This document shows positions 22,461 to 35,099 of a stretch of DNA of 64,000 bases, one piece after another. The position numbers were made by a program, and so were the translations under genes. The DNA comes from Cristatella mucedo. Taxonomy: Eukaryota; Bryozoa; Phylactolaemata; Cristatellidae. The notes beneath the pieces were generated by a model. It made no database searches. It had not been told where the DNA came from and was given only the letters and a program-made list of their open reading frames with translations. Location of the stretch: the NCBI GenBank assembly GCA_009760855.2, contig WPIO01000040.1, positions 307,501 to 371,500 on the forward strand, written 5' to 3'. The stretch's first letter is position 1. Each line of letters starts with the position of its first letter.

Positions 22461-23819
22461 CTTACAAAGCCGCAGTGGATTATATCTGCATGCAGCCAAC
22501 CGTAGCGTACAGCTCATTAACGGTCTCTTTCGACCGGTTTTTATGCAAGATTTTGTCACATTCAGATATTCGTTTTTATGGTTCAGGAACTGCTAATAAC
22601 CACTAGCACAATCTTAATCGGAGATTTATCCCGGCAATGTATTAAATTTCTAAAGTGTGAGGGGTTGGCCCACTTTCAGCGATAATCGCTAGCTCAACTA
22701 AGCCACTCATGCCTAATGGATTCTGGGAGCGAGTAAATTAGAAAGTCTATACAGTTCAGACGACATTTGCATTGCACGATGCACGGCACGACGGACTGCA
22801 CGTCGTGACGTATGGCGCGACGCTTGACACAATGCGTTAGCTGCTCATCGTGCGGCACGATGTGACGCAAGGTATGGCATGATGTACGGTATAGTGTGGC
22901 ACTAAGTTCGACACGACGTGCATGCGGCAAAATAAGAAGAAATACACTCACTTATTTATCTGCCCTTCATTACGGATTTAAGTTATTTACCCATACCGGC
23001 CTCTTACAAGAGAAATAGTCGGCTCCACGTTGATAGTGAGACCATGCGCAAGTCACCAGTAAATTGCGTTAGATATCTTTTTCACTAGGGTCGAAAGAAT
23101 TTAACTGTGGTCAGAGAATAGTGCACATGTCTTCAAGACAGCCAATCCCTCTAAAGGAGGGCTGAGCTACTTTGACCTTCATCCTTCGACCATAATCCTT
23201 TGACCTTCATCAAGCGGGCCACCCTTAGCTGAGTTAAGCTTTTTAAAAAGAGCATACCGACTCGCTCAGGAGGCTGGCTGCTCGAAGCGCTGCTGCGAAA
23301 ATATTTCCCACAACCTCGGAGTTGGGCGTGGTCGCTGCAGTGAACCAGAGGATCGCAGCTGACCCGAGCTTCTACTGCCGAATCAACGAGCAGTCGCCTT
23401 TGACGACGTCTCATCGCCGCTTCTTCAAAGATCTCTAGGAAGTGGTTTTTCATGCGTACCCTTTATCAAGAGCTACGGGGCTTCGCAGAGAGCAGGTTTC
23501 TGTAGGCTACGTATGTCCCTAATGAAGAAAGACAAACAGACAGGCAGACAGGGCGCTGAATAATAATGACACAACTTCCTTATTAACAAATGACGATTGA
23601 TTAGGACACGATTGTTCTTGACTTTTGCTCAGCTCAGCCCTCTCCCGTCTGTCGAAGCCGCGAGGATAGATGGGGAAATTATTGCCACAGAGCTAGTTTG
23701 GCTCAGCCGAGCTATCCGGGAGGCGGTCCACCACTTCCCTCATTGCAGCGTGACGCATTGCACTTCCTGCATTGTAGCAGCCGAGTGTCTTTAGATAGAC
23801 CGTTGATGCCGATACAAGA
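22461..23819. other. no gene recognised
   Basis: Besides the GCACGATG-type repeat at 22.8 kb nothing is assigned. Confidence 0.5.
22770..22925. repeat. degenerate GCACGATG-type short repeats
   Basis: Imperfect 10-14 base units of the form GGCACGAYGNGACG recur across about 150 bases. Purine-pyrimidine pattern is preserved more than exact sequence. Confidence 0.5.
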
Positions 23820-23995
23820 TTGGTGAGCCGTGATGGCACACTAGGTAAGGCGGTTGCTTTCACGACCTCGTTCCCGAGGTCGTGGGTTCGATTCTTGTGG
23901 TAGGCGATTCTGTATCACCACTGCAAGTGGTGGTGATAGCCGTAAAGGCTCTTCTGTCGCTATACAAAAAGAGGCTGTTTAATCAGCTAGGATGG
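23820..23995 (+). mobile_element. SINE family A, near-complete copy
   Basis: It reads from GGTGAGCCGTGATGGCACAC to AATCAGCTAGGATGG. The B box GGGTTCGATTCTT is almost intact. Confidence 0.85.
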
Positions 23996-24149
23996 TTAGA
24001 CAGGGCGAGGCGAGACTGGCGTTAAAAGAGATTTAAACGAATTTTCTCTCTTTCCTAAAGGCTTTACGTAACGAGTGCAGTTCGTGGACGGTGTCGACAA
24101 AAAGAGAAACGCAATAAACAGCAATTCGTCACGACATCTCATTACTTGT

Positions 24150-24455
24150 CCACATTTAAACAGAAAATAGAAACACATCTATTTATCACAGCATTTAGTG
24201 GGTCACTGTGATTCGTTCTTTTATGTGCTTATGCTTGCTGACACTGTGCATGCTGCCACCAACCGTACTTGCATGCGAACCCAGTGCATGTCATCCCTAA
24301 CCATGTTATGATTGTTGTCAGTGAGCATGCTACCACTAACCATTCTTTCACGCTTCCTTTGCAGCAAATGTAAAGTGCCTAGACAGAAATTGAATTCTCT
24401 GAGGGCGATATATCAAATGCATCATTAATAATAGTAATATTATTATTATTAAGAG
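24150..24455 (+). mobile_element. LINE 3' end
   Basis: ATTTAGTGGGTCACTGTGAT opens the 3' UTR. It ends in a degenerate ATT tail after GAATTCTCTGAGGGCGATAT. Confidence 0.8.
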
Positions 24456-25624
24456 CATCAGATGGTCCACGACTTCAACTAGGTGCCAGCACCCTGATCC
24501 GTCGCATATTGCCAGTCATCTGCCTACTATACTAATCCATGCGCCCCACGATCCAGATACATGCACGCGGTGTAAGCAAAAGCTTTGTCACCAACGAACA
24601 TTAGCATCCCGTGTCGAGAAAGACACGAGGATGAATCGACGCCGATCGGCCCCGAGTGCTGTCCAAGGGAGCAAGGCGATTCACATCTTGACAGAGGTTG
24701 ATTATCTCTCCGGGTTTAATTGGAAGCGTTCGCCTGCTTTCGCCTTGCCTTTTGGACTGGGCGCCGCCAGACCGTCGAATGGCAGCTGTCACTGTGTCTC
24801 TGGTGCCTCAGCCTCTGGCAAGCAGCTAGCTTGACAGGCTTGGCAACGGCCCAAGCGAGCTTCGTAGGCCTCTACTTCCGTCTGGGCGCGCTCGCGCGAG
24901 CGTTCGGGCTATCGTAGGGTCGCAGCGGCCGAGTTTGGCTGTCGCTGGCGGCCGAACAATGGTGCCTGCTCGCTGTGCCAAATCGAAGTGCCAAACCGTG
25001 ATGCTCAGCTGCAGTGTCATACCCGAGACTGCCTTGATTTGCACTGTCACAGAGGCATCCTAGTCATATCTCCGAGGCCACATCTCCGAGGAAAGGTTAT
25101 TTGGGGAGTTTTGTGGGATTTCCCTTGCTGGAAGACGTAGGAGTTATAACGCCATTCTCATTGCAGCGTTAACTTACCCTACGAAATTGTCAGATAACGA
25201 CAGCTCGCAAGACCGATGCTTAATCTTTACCTGCTTGCACTGATTCGTCGTTCATCTTTATGCATAGACATGTTCGCAGTCACTCTAAAGCCTGTGCAGC
25301 TGCTTATGCAGGCCGGGTCGCCAGTGTTCGCATTCGTCTTCGCATCAGAGCTTTTTAAATATTAATATTACCGTTTAAATTATATGTTATTATTTATTAT
25401 ATATTATTATTTAAGTCGTCAGATGCAAAAAAAAACTATCCGCCGGGAAGCAGTGGTTCGGCTGTGCAATCAGTGTAGCTACCCCCGTTTGCCGCAAAGC
25501 GTCTACTGTACACATACTCGTCAGCGGATTTAGAAAAAGTAATGGCTTACTGATTCACTAGTTTCATTTGTGCTGAAAGCGGCGCAGAAAAGCCGTGTCA
25601 GCTCTGTCGGCAGCGCTTGCAGTG

Positions 25625-25725
25625 AGCGATGAAAGATCGCCATCTGCCGGACTCGAACCCGCGACCTGGGCCACGAACGGTGAGCACCTTAACCCTGGGC
25701 CTAGACCCAAGGGCTAGTAGCCTCA
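25625..25725 (-). mobile_element. tRNA-like SINE fragment
   Basis: CCGGACTCGAACCCGCGACC is a reversed B box, followed by GAGCACCTTAACCCTGGGCC (A-box side). It has no tail, so a relic and not a functional tRNA. Confidence 0.5.
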
Positions 25726-26469
25726 AACCAAGTTGTAAGTCTCCATCGTAATTTGCGCAACCGTAGAAACAGCGACCAAAGGTATTATCATGCCGGGGGG
25801 GGGGGAGGAGAGAGAGAGAGAAAGAAGCCCGCAAGGTCAGCAGACGAGCGGCAGGGTCGCCAGTGGCTGGTCAGGAGTAGATTTTTTGCAGCGATGAAAG
25901 ATAAAAGCCTGTTGTGAACGGGCTCACCTCTGATATCGATCACGGATTAGCCTCGATGCGCCGACAAACGAAGTGGCAGCGAGGCATAAAGCAATGCGCT
26001 TTGCGGTCGGCTTATGAGGCGAGCTGCATCTCGTTCGCTCCAAACCGCCGCGATGGATGGGCATACTTTCGTGAATTCCCAGGTCGCCGAGGCATGACGT
26101 GTAGGTGAATATTTTTCTCTCAGATTCTTCAATAGTTAATCTGCTGTTCGTCTTAGACGTTGGCAGTTCGCGGTCGTAGTCGTCTGACCCCAAGATGAGT
26201 CCAACAGGCTGTTCCTTTTGAACCGCGGCGACCGTCTCGCTAGAACCCGGGTGTCAATGGTTAGCTCGGGTGTCAATAGCAAAAGGCTGCAGACAATTGC
26301 GCCCCTGCGCAAAGGTAACAAAGGAAGAGAGACTCTGCCAAGTGAGATTCGGCAGCAGGCAAACCAATCCAACTGCGGTCCATCAAGATGGAGCTGATTG
26401 CTAGAGAAAAGATTGTCAATAGCAAGCTGTCCCACGCCGGGCACTTCTTATAATTGCTCAATGAAGGCC

Positions 26470-26585
26470 GGGTGCAGCAGCAGACAACATCAGGCTGACA
26501 ACATCGGGCTGACAACATCAAGCAGAATATATCAGGCAAACGATAGAAGCCAGACACTGTCAGGCAGACAACAGCAGGCAGACTG
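26470..26585. repeat. short tandem repeat CAGACAACATCAGG-like
   Basis: About seven imperfect 14-17 base units such as GCTGACAACATCGG and GGCAGACAACAGCA. Confidence 0.65.
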
Positions 26586-27037
26586 GCTTCCCCTATATAG
26601 CAAATAGAGCCATTACTGAGTCCACACAGTTACAGACCAATTTAGGGAATGGTGCAAGGGATCAGATATCTCCATTGCTGCTCCATTCCAGTCCAGGTGG
26701 AATCCATGATGAATTAATGTCCTACCAATCTTGGATGAAAGAAATTAAAATTAAACTGCCGTTAAATTGGGTTAAAAGCCACGATAAGCCTTAACGAATC
26801 CAGCGTAACTAAAAATAATACTGGTAGAATCTTAATCCCCTGTATCCTACTAACGGCAGCATGTTGTCAGCCTTAATTCGATCGTTGTTACTAACTAGCT
26901 TTAAAAAAAATTTGAAATAAGTTACAGTGAATAGAATACCATGAATTAATACTATCCTGTGGACAAATGTACAAGTAGATTCCTCAGAAAGGTGACTGAC
27001 ATATTGGTTAGATAGCCTCAGATTTAAGCCTATCAAT

Positions 27038-27160
27038 AATAATAATAATGCACTTGATTAAGCACCCTCAGAGAACTCAATTTCTTTCTTGGCGCTTTAA
27101 ATTTGCTGCAGAGGGAAATGCGATTGAATGGTGAGTAATATCATGCATGAAAGAAGAGAA
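27038..27160 (-). mobile_element. LINE 3' UTR fragment
   Basis: Tail AATAATAATAATGCACTTG followed by CCCTCAGAGAACTCAATTTC. Confidence 0.7.
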
Positions 27161-27339
27161 GCCCCATCAAAATGGTTGCTCTTGGTGAGTACTTTTTCAG
27201 GAGTCGACAAAGCCTACCTATCCCATGAATCTACCTACCTATCCTCAGAGTTAAAAGCAGCGATTCCTTTCTGCGGAGAGGACAATTGATCATAACCCCT
27301 TCGGTTGCCTAAGCATGCTACCGTGCTGTATAAGCTCTT

Positions 27340-27400
27340 AGTTGCAATCATAATAATAATAGTAATAGTAATGCATTTGATATATTGCCCTGAAATAATG
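27340..27400 (-). mobile_element. LINE tail remnant
   Basis: AATAATGCATTTGATATATTGCCCTGA-type tail only (AATAGTAATGCATTTGATAT seen). Confidence 0.4.
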
Positions 27401-27974
27401 TGCTTCTCGTGCTACCAGATTAAACTACCTGGATAGATATTTGATTCTTTTACTGTGCTGAAAAACTATTACTATCATCGCTATCATAACTATCCTTTCG
27501 AAAGATGGTAGGAACGTGACGATGAAGCAGCACGGGACTGGCGAGAAGTATCGTGTGTCAGGCCACCACACTGGAGCAAGGCCTAGTATAGCGGAAGCGG
27601 CCTTTTTGGCTCTTGTAAGAGCCAAAATCCTTGTTACTTTTTGACATGCAGACACTTAATAGTACCGCGTTTGACACACTTCCGGACACTGGGTCGGAAG
27701 CGTGTCTCTTGGCTGCCAAGCAACCGCCAGTGAGGACTCTGACGCTGCCTAGGATGCCAGCTCGACCAGCCTTCATCACTGGCGACCCGATTTGCAAGCA
27801 TGCTAGCACATGCAGTGAAACCACAGCGCTGCTTTTGAAAAGAGTTCACAGATCGTCAAGATGAAGCTAAGCAGGTCTTTGACTCTAGCTTCGTTCATTT
27901 AACGGTATTCTGAAATTAGACTCAGTGACGTTAGACTCACTGGATACTTTGCTGCAACACAAATCTATCTCTCG

Positions 27975-28205
27975 GCACTGATATAAATATGATAGAGATA
28001 GCATATATAGATATAATATAGATATGATGTATATATATATGATTTAGATAATATATATAGATATGCTATATATATATATATATGATATATAGATATAATA
28101 TAGATATGATATACAGATATGGTATATATGATATAGGTATGATATAGATTTGGTATATATATATGATATATAGATATGATACATAGATATGATATAATAT
28201 AATAA
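27975..28205. repeat. GATATAGATAT-type simple repeat
   Basis: Variable ATAGATATGATAT units over about 230 bases, next to a LINE tail. Confidence 0.85.
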
Positions 28206-29260
28206 TATAAGAATGCACTTGATAAAGCGCCCTCAGAGAACTCAATCACTTCCTAGGCGCTTTACATTTGCTGCAAAGGGAAACACGATTGAATGGTGAG
28301 GAATAACACGCTTGATAAACAATATGAATAACGCGGTTAGGGGTAACACGAACAGGGTCAGCATGCAAATGTGGTAAGTGGCAGCATGCACAGTGTCAGC
28401 ACGCATAAGCATATGAAGGACGAATCAGAGGGACTCACTAAATGCTGTCCGAAATAGGTGTGTTTTTAAGTTCTTTTTAAATGTGGTCAAGTCAGGGGAT
28501 GTTCTGACGCAAGTCGGGAGGGAGTTCCAGGCTTTGGGAGCATACGAACTAAATGCACGGTCTCCAAAGGATTAGAGGTTTGTACGAGGTAGTGGTAAAC
28601 TTTTGGATTCCAAAAAGCGAGTGGTACGATGCTTGGCCAGGTGGGGGAGTAGATCTGAGCGATAGGCTGGAGCTAAAGAATTATATAATGATAATATAAT
28701 TCATCTATATAGCGCCCCAAGAGAACTTGATCTCTATTCAGGTGCTTCACATATGCCTCGGGGCTCGAGCCCGCGACTTCAGTCAGACCTTGGTCGGGGC
28801 GAGCACCTTAACCGCTATAATGAAGTAATCTAAAAGTGAGCGACACAACTTTGAAGTCGATTCGTTGCTTGACAGGTAGCCAGTGCAGGTCGGCGAGAAG
28901 TGGTGTGACATGGGAACTGCGACGCTCACGACAGACAAGCCTAGCTGCAGAGTTTTGCACCAGCTGCAATCGCCTGATCGCACATGCTGGTAGGCCAGTA
29001 AGCAGTGAGTTGCAGAAGTCAAGACGGGATGTCACGAATGCATGGACCAACTTATACGTGGTATCCTTATCTAAACAAGCCCGAATTTTAGCAATGTTAT
29101 GTAGCTGAAAGTAGGCAGACTTGACTGTGGAGCTGATGTGGTCGTCTAACGAGAGGTCACTTTGGAACGTAACATCTAGATTTCGAGCTGATTCAACAGG
29201 AGACATGCTGGCGGAGCCAAGTTTGAGCATCAGCCTTTCCAATTTCTGAATCACACTGGG
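28205..29260 (-). mobile_element. LINE, longest RT fragment, interrupted by a SINE
   Basis: The minus strand carries the 3' UTR, the RT C-terminus, a SINE B insertion at 28,683-28,815, then a 149-codon frame (28,808-29,254). That frame includes HAFVTSRLDFCNSLLTGLP and LQLVQNSAARLVCRERR. This order is typical of the C-terminal third of L2/CR1-type reverse transcriptases. Confidence 0.9.
28683..28815 (-). mobile_element. SINE family B nested in the LINE
   Basis: It reads ATAATTCATCTATATAGCGC through CACCTTAACCGC. TATAATGA appears on both sides, a plausible target-site duplication, and the LINE resumes right after it. Confidence 0.8.
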
Positions 29261-29394
29261 TTTGCCCGTAACTAGTAAGTAAGTTTATTATATATAAGTG
29301 CATTATTATAAGATGTAGATATGATATAGATATGATATTGAGGCATAGGAGTCGAACTCCACTGAAAAAGCAGTTCATGGCGACGGCGAAGCTA

Positions 29395-30128
29395 TATCCA
29401 GATACCACGTCAAAGTTGATCCATGCATTCGTGACATCTCGTCTCGACTTCTGCAACTCACTGCTTACTGGCCTACCAGCATGTGCGATCAGGCGATTGC
29501 AGCTGGTGCAAAACTCTGCAGCTAGGCTTGTCTGTCGTGAGCGTTGCACTTGCCACATTACTCCACTTCTCGCCGACCTGCATTGGCTACCAGTCAAGCA
29601 ACGGATTGACTTCAAGGTTTTGTCGCTCACTTTTAGGTCCCTTCATTCTATGGCTTTAGCCTATCTCTCCGACATACTCCCCCATCAAGCCAAGCATCGT
29701 ACCACCCGCTTTTCGGAATCCAACAGTCTACAAATACCTCGTACAAACCTTAAATCCTTTGGAGACCGTGCATTTAGTTCGTATGCTCCCAAAGCCTGGA
29801 ACTCCCTCCCGACCTGCGTCAGAACATCCCCTGACTCGACCACATTTAAAAAGAACTTGAAAACACACATATTTAGGACAGTATTTAGTGGGTCCCTGTG
29901 ATTCGTCCTTGATGTGCTTATGCGTGCTGACACTGTGCATGCTGCCACTTACCACATTTGTATGCTGACCCTGTGCATGTCACCCCTAACCATGTTATTC
30001 ATTTTGTTTGTTTTTCAAGCATGATTTTACTTACCATTCAATTGCATTTCCCTTTGCAGCAAATGTAAAGCGCCTAGAAAGAGATTAAGTTCTCTGAGGG
30101 CGCTTTATCAAGTACATTATTATTATCC
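29395..30128 (+). mobile_element. LINE, RT C-terminus and complete 3' UTR
   Basis: It encodes HAFVTSRLDFCNSLLTGLP through FKKNLKTHIFRTVFSGSL, then a UTR ending GCGCTTTATCAAGTACATTA. It is head-to-head with the LINE at 28.2-29.26 kb and closely resembles the copy inside the viral element. Confidence 0.9.
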
Positions 30129-30384
30129 TTCACACGTTTCACGCAGCTCTTGGCTACCGAGATTTGCTTTTACAAAGTAATAAGTTTTTTGGTAAATTTG
30201 AAATTGTGCTGCATTTTCAATCCTCTTACAGGATCGCATTCAATAATAGCTGACCTGCTTATTCATGCATAATGAGTAATCCAAAGTAACCTTTCACTAG
30301 ACTCCAGAGTCAAGTCTGCCCACTCAGAGCTACGTAACGTCGCAAAGATTCTGGCCTACACAGACCAAAATGCCACACGCATTG

Positions 30385-30990
30385 ATCCCTGAATTTGCGA
30401 CATCCTGTCTCGACTTGTGTCACGCACTATTTGTAGACCCTCTTGCCGGCCACTGAGGTTCTGTCAGTTAAAGAAAAACTTGGCAGCTTGGCAACATCTG
30501 CTGTAAACGTGGTGACCGCCACGTTACATCAGTTCTAACCGACCTGGACTGGCTGCTTCTCACTGAGCAGGCATCGACTTCAAGGTTTTGGCACTCGACA
30601 TTTTAGCCCCCCCATTCTCTCACTTCGGCGTACTGATACGAACTACTTTCCACTCTGGCTAGACGTCCTACCGCCGCCGGCTTTTCCAACTCAAGTCTTT
30701 CAGCTGTGCCTTGAACCTACCTCAAATCCTGTGGAGACCGTGCCATTAGTTTGTAGAAAGCCCGTAACTCACTTCCGACAAGTGTTACGACTTCCACCGA
30801 GTGGGCAACATGTAAACAGAACCAAAAAAGTCCCCTGTTTCTTACAGACTCGTCTTGGTCCACGTGCATCGTCCTTTGTGAGCTTAACTGTGCTTATAAT
30901 GTAGATACTACCGATGGCCAATTAACATGCTTCCTTTGCAGCGTACGTAAAGAGACTATAAAAATACTTCTCAAGGGGTGCTGTATATGT
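30385..30990 (+). mobile_element. old, diverged LINE copy
   Basis: Landmarks keep their order (CATCCTGTCTCGACTTGTGT, GACCTGGACTGGCTGCTTCT, CTCAAATCCTGTGGAGACCG) but all frames are broken. Confidence 0.7.
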
Positions 30991-31699
30991 CTTATTAATA
31001 TTGCTATCTTCTTAGTCGTATTTAGTCGCTCACTTCCTGTCGCTACTGTTGCCAAAGAATGCTAGGCTGTATGTTCTAAGCTAAAACATGTCCACTGGTC
31101 AGTATATACAACCAAATTAAGGAACATAATACATTGATTAAATAAATAAATACATAGACCGACTGGGTAAAAAATTTCAATTTCTTTTGAATGTGCGTTT
31201 TTTATTCATTTTACCGAAAATAAAAAAATAGCTTTTCTTTCAAAAAAGACTTGCTGCTGCGGCCAAAAGAATATTTGAAATTCTCCAGTTTTGCTCCATG
31301 TTTAGTTTTGCTGCACGGTGTGGAGTTCAGGCTTGCAGGCACAGCACGCACTGTGCTGCTAACCGAGTTAGTTGCCCGAGGTTGGCAGATGTGACACTTA
31401 AGAGTGTTCTTTCCATAGACGTGCAACAGCAAAGGAGCCTTAAACCAACATGCTCATTTGTTATTGACGATTAAGACGGTAGTTAATAACCATACTTGAG
31501 CGAACCTTCCACCAACAGATTGCTTGCACCATGAGGATGCATTTTTCACATTGGCCGTCAATTTACCAAGACGAGAGCAGGTTTATCCATGAAAAGGTCT
31601 GCTAAGATATGCACTGCCTCTGTGGCTACTTCTGTGGCTCAATCTGTGCACCTCAAAAGCAGATGAGACAAGTACGTCAAGATTATATTAAATTAAATA

Positions 31700-31869
31700 C
31701 TAGCTGATTTAACAGCCTCTTTTGTATAGCGACAGAAGAGCCTTTAAGGCTATCACCACCGCTTGCAGCAGCGATACAGGATCGCCCACCTCAGGATTGG
31801 AACCCACGACATCGGGACTGAGGTCGTGAAAAGCAACCGCCTTACCTAGGGAGCCATCAAGGCTCACCG
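31700..31869 (-). mobile_element. SINE family A copy
   Basis: On plus it reads AGCTGATTTAACAGCCTCTT through GGCTATCACCACCGCTTGCA to GCCTTACCTAGGGAGCCATC, reversed. Confidence 0.8.
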
Positions 31870-32296
31870 ATGATGCTGCTTAGTACCTTGAAGTAAAGCA
31901 GCTCTGGCTGAAAGGTCACTGGAGGCTTGGAAATGTGGCCACCATTTCTCATCTGCCTCCGAGCAAGATAGTTTCGCGAGCTTTCTTTGTTTTCTTTGCC
32001 CTTGTGACAGCTGGGACACTATGGTGAACTTAAGGTCACGAAAGTTTGAGGTCATACAATGGCCTTCACACGGCACAGCAAGTGCACGGTAGGAAAGAAC
32101 AATATCTGCTGCGTTAGCCGCTGGTAGGCCATTGGACGCAAGAGCTGATGACACCACTGCACCTCAAGTTATGTCATCAATCCGTTTGTCGCGGCATTGT
32201 GTCGGCCGAATCCATGTACCACCAAAATGTCTCTCCACGGCTGTCGGAGGCCGAGGTGAAAGCTGCTTATCTCCATCGGATGGCAGATCAAGAAGA

Positions 32297-32414
32297 TCGT
32301 GGAGTGTAACGAATTCGCCAAGAAGCTGGACAGGTCGAAGAAAGCTTCTCGGAACAGTTTCGTTGCCGTGGTTCCCGAATTTCAGGAAAAGCACAAGGCA
32401 GTGAGCTACGAGTA
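32297..32414 (+). CDS. probable terminal coding exon of an unidentified gene
   Basis: After GGATGGCAG comes an open frame starting IKKIVECNEFAKKLDRSKK, with a tail ending EFQEKHKAVSYE before TAG. Third codon positions are mostly G or C and the composition (Lys, Glu, charged) looks like a real cytosolic C-terminus. The exon could instead begin after AAAG at about 32,273, adding LLISIGWQ. No upstream exon was found nearby and I do not recognise the family. A longer minus-strand frame overlaps it but has an internal TGA. Confidence 0.4.
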
Positions 32415-32442
32415 GCTGGCTAAGGCTCTGGCAGAGAGCGAG

Positions 32443-32460
32443 CGAGCGAGCGAGCGAGCG

Positions 32461-32527
<67 letters not shown>
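32443..32527. repeat. (GCGA)n(GA)n microsatellite
   Basis: About 24 bases of GCGA units pass into about 60 bases of GA. Confidence 0.95.
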
Positions 32528-32530
<3 letters not shown>

Positions 32531-34465
32531 GTCCAGAGAGGATGAGTCGATTCACGTCTACATTTCGCATCACTACCGTAAAAGGGGTCAAAATAGCGGT
32601 TCGCAAGATTCGCCAAAAATGTGCATCTCATTCCTGTGAAGAACTGATGACATGAACGAATCCCTTTGTCAACGTCGTACCCTAATCCCTCTCCTTTTAG
32701 TGTTCTTCGGCACTTCGACCGACGAGGGATTATGAGCCTGCGAATGCTGTCACTTGGCTAATCCATTACCACCAGGCTATTTAGATGTAATTCATTTGAA
32801 TGAGCAAAGGTTCAGCAACTAAAGGCAGGTAACTCTCGGTGGAAAACCACGTGGCCGGGGAAGTAGCACGATGCTGCCGAAAGGCACCGACCTACGAACC
32901 CATGCGCTAAGGAAGATGACCGAACCAAACCGCCGACGGAGCATCTACGATCTAGTTTACCCACTCTGATCGGGGCAAGCCTTGGCTCGGGTCTGACCTC
33001 AACCGATTCCCCTGGTCTGACCTCATCTAATCCCCCCCCTGGAGGTCTGACCGGAACTAGTCTCGGCGATCTGGGCTGGACCGACGATATGTTTTGCTGA
33101 CGGTAGATGCTCGGCAAACGTTGTAACTCCGGGTTTCTACAAAGCTAGGGCACTTGCCCAAGGCAAGGGAATAGCCGTAGCTTGTAACGCCAGGGGCAGC
33201 AGATCAACTCGTTGAGAGGCCATCACCAGGAGCAGAGCCGACAGACAGACGAAAGTCGAGCCCCCCACCCGATGAACTAGCTCATTTTGTGCACGAACGC
33301 ACAAGGGCAGCGGCAGGCGGCGGCTGGTGAGGGTTGCTAGCGAGAAATCTGCTGCCGAATTGGAGCGCTAGGCTGCATACCAAACTGCATTCCATCGTGG
33401 TCGTTCTGAGAATAGAATAGACTTCGTCTCGAGCTCAGCGGAGATGGTACGGTCAAAAGCTTTTCTGTTCATTCGGGCGTTACAGCAATGCACTGCAATC
33501 GCCACTCTCATTCTGATAAGCTCTCACTAAAGTCTGAGCCAAGTCGGGCAGTGAGCCGTCCATGCAGAAACTTGCTCGTCTACTGCGAGAAGGAGACGAG
33601 TTGGCAACGAGCAGCCGCTCCGGCGGCCGCTAGCACGTTAGTTAGCACGTACGACGAGTGCTCACCAACTCTGCTCAGTGCTGGCTCTCGCTCCTCAGCT
33701 CTCGCTCCTTCTGCGATACAGGCTGATTGGGCAGTCGATCTTGTGTAGCAAAAGGGGATGGCTGTGCGCATCTGCACTGATCCGTGAAGAACGATCGGTG
33801 TACAATACACCTGCGCTGGCGTCACTATGTACACCGTAATGCTATGTACATCGTCGGTAGGCACTTTCCCTGGCAGACATCCACCACGGTCCGGCGCATG
33901 CGCTTGGAGCCACGGTGGTGGCGGCATCAGCACAGAGGCAGGGCAAAGCAATCGAACCTCGTCCAAGCAGCCAACTGCTGCCAGCTGCTCAGTTTAGCCA
34001 TCGTCAAGGCGGATGCTTCGACTGACCTCCAGCTAAGCAGACATAGCGGCAAAGCAGCTTGCACGGGCCGATAGCGATATACCGTGGTGGTGACCAAAAA
34101 GGCGATGCACGTGCAGCCGACGATGCATGACATGTGCGGCGAATTGCTAACGCTCGGCTAGAGCAGCGTGAGACGAGCCGGACAGACGTCTGGCAACACC
34201 GACGGAGGCACAAGGCCTGCTCGGCCTGCAAGGTATTACATGCACCTTGGGTATTGCGACCGGCTCCACGATCAGGCTCGGCTCTACGGCCAAGACTTTG
34301 GAAATGTGGTCGTCGTTCTTGAGGCATCCACAGCAGCGGCTTAAGGCTTTCGGCAGTAGGCATGAGTCCGATCGGCTACGAACAGCCTCAGTTGCCATTG
34401 GCAGCCCGATTGGCCTGACCTGCAGCCGGAGCAGCAGGCAGGAAGACAAGGTGCCTGGCTACCGG
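32528..34465. other. unassigned stretch, includes the PGAP2 5B 3' side
   Basis: The part next to 34,466 would be the 3' UTR of exon 5B. A small GGTCTGACC repeat lies near 32,990-33,050. No other gene is recognised. Confidence 0.4.
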
Positions 34466-34620
34466 CTATGTCTCGCCAGGTCGAGCAGGGCCACCAGAGT
34501 CGGGCATGACAAGAGTGCCGCGGAACTGCAGCTCGCGAAGTTCGATGGTAATGGAAAGCCAGTGGAAGGCCATGTTGGACGCGATACCAAGCTGCTCGAA
34601 GAGGGCAAAGCCCGAGTACA
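34466..34620 (-). CDS. PGAP2: PGAP2 alternative terminal exon 5B (distal)
   Basis: A second last exon lies 5.8 kb downstream of 5A. Acceptor TTTGCAG is followed by TG, the same phase as 5A, then codons for VYSGFALFEQLGIASNMAFH and a different tail that ends PARPGET before TAG. The membrane span is homologous to that of 5A, but the tail is unrelated. Joined to exon 4 it would give a 263-residue protein. The frame is open and follows family constraints, so I read it as a mutually exclusive terminal exon. A decaying partial gene duplicate is the alternative; I found no second copy of exons 1-4 between 34.6 and 40.3 kb. Confidence 0.8.
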
Positions 34621-35099
34621 CTGCAAACGACAAGCACTTTATCGGTAGCGAAAGGCCACTGCGGCTGCGGCTGGAATGGGGGTGGGTGGAGGCGTGAGCA
34701 CAGGCGATGCTAATATGCTAATGCCGGGGTGGGGGGCACGGGCAGTCGTCCTAGGCATCGGCTGGTACGGCCAACATGGATTTGGTTTAAACCGTAGCCA
34801 GTCTGCTGGTGGCCAATTAGTGTAATAGGCATTTCAGATTTGTCGACTGTCCCTTGTCGGCCATTTGGGATTACGGTTCGGGTGGGCTTCATCTGACTGG
34901 GCCAGAAGCCAACGAGCCAGAACAACCAGCCAATCAGCTGCTGTCAGGCTTGCCTGTCTTGCTTGAGGACTGGCCTCTCCTGGGCAGCCTGCAGCAGCAG
35001 CAGTTAACAGCAGCCAATGCTTCACAAGGATTAGCTGCAGGATGGGCACGAACAAGCTGCATTGGTGAAGAAATACATGACAACCGAAGATAACAATGT

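Larger units (their letters stand above)
24456..27037. other. no gene recognised
   Basis: It holds a SINE relic at 25.65 kb, a G-run with GA repeat near 25,796-25,823, and a short tandem repeat at 26.5 kb. Short frames only. Confidence 0.5.

Noticed and set aside
27631-27864. Retropepsin-like DTGS in a 77-codon frame
   Set aside because: Only the tetrapeptide fits; the residues after it do not follow the aspartic protease pattern and no gag or pol is nearby.
28205-30128. Twin-priming inversion of a single LINE
   Set aside because: Both members have their own 3' tails pointing outward, so two insertions are simpler.
31864-32631. Minus-strand frame interrupted by one TGA, possible selenoprotein
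   Set aside because: No recognisable domain and no SECIS-like hairpin noticed. Part of the frame is CT repeat, and a better coding frame lies on the plus strand at 32.3 kb.
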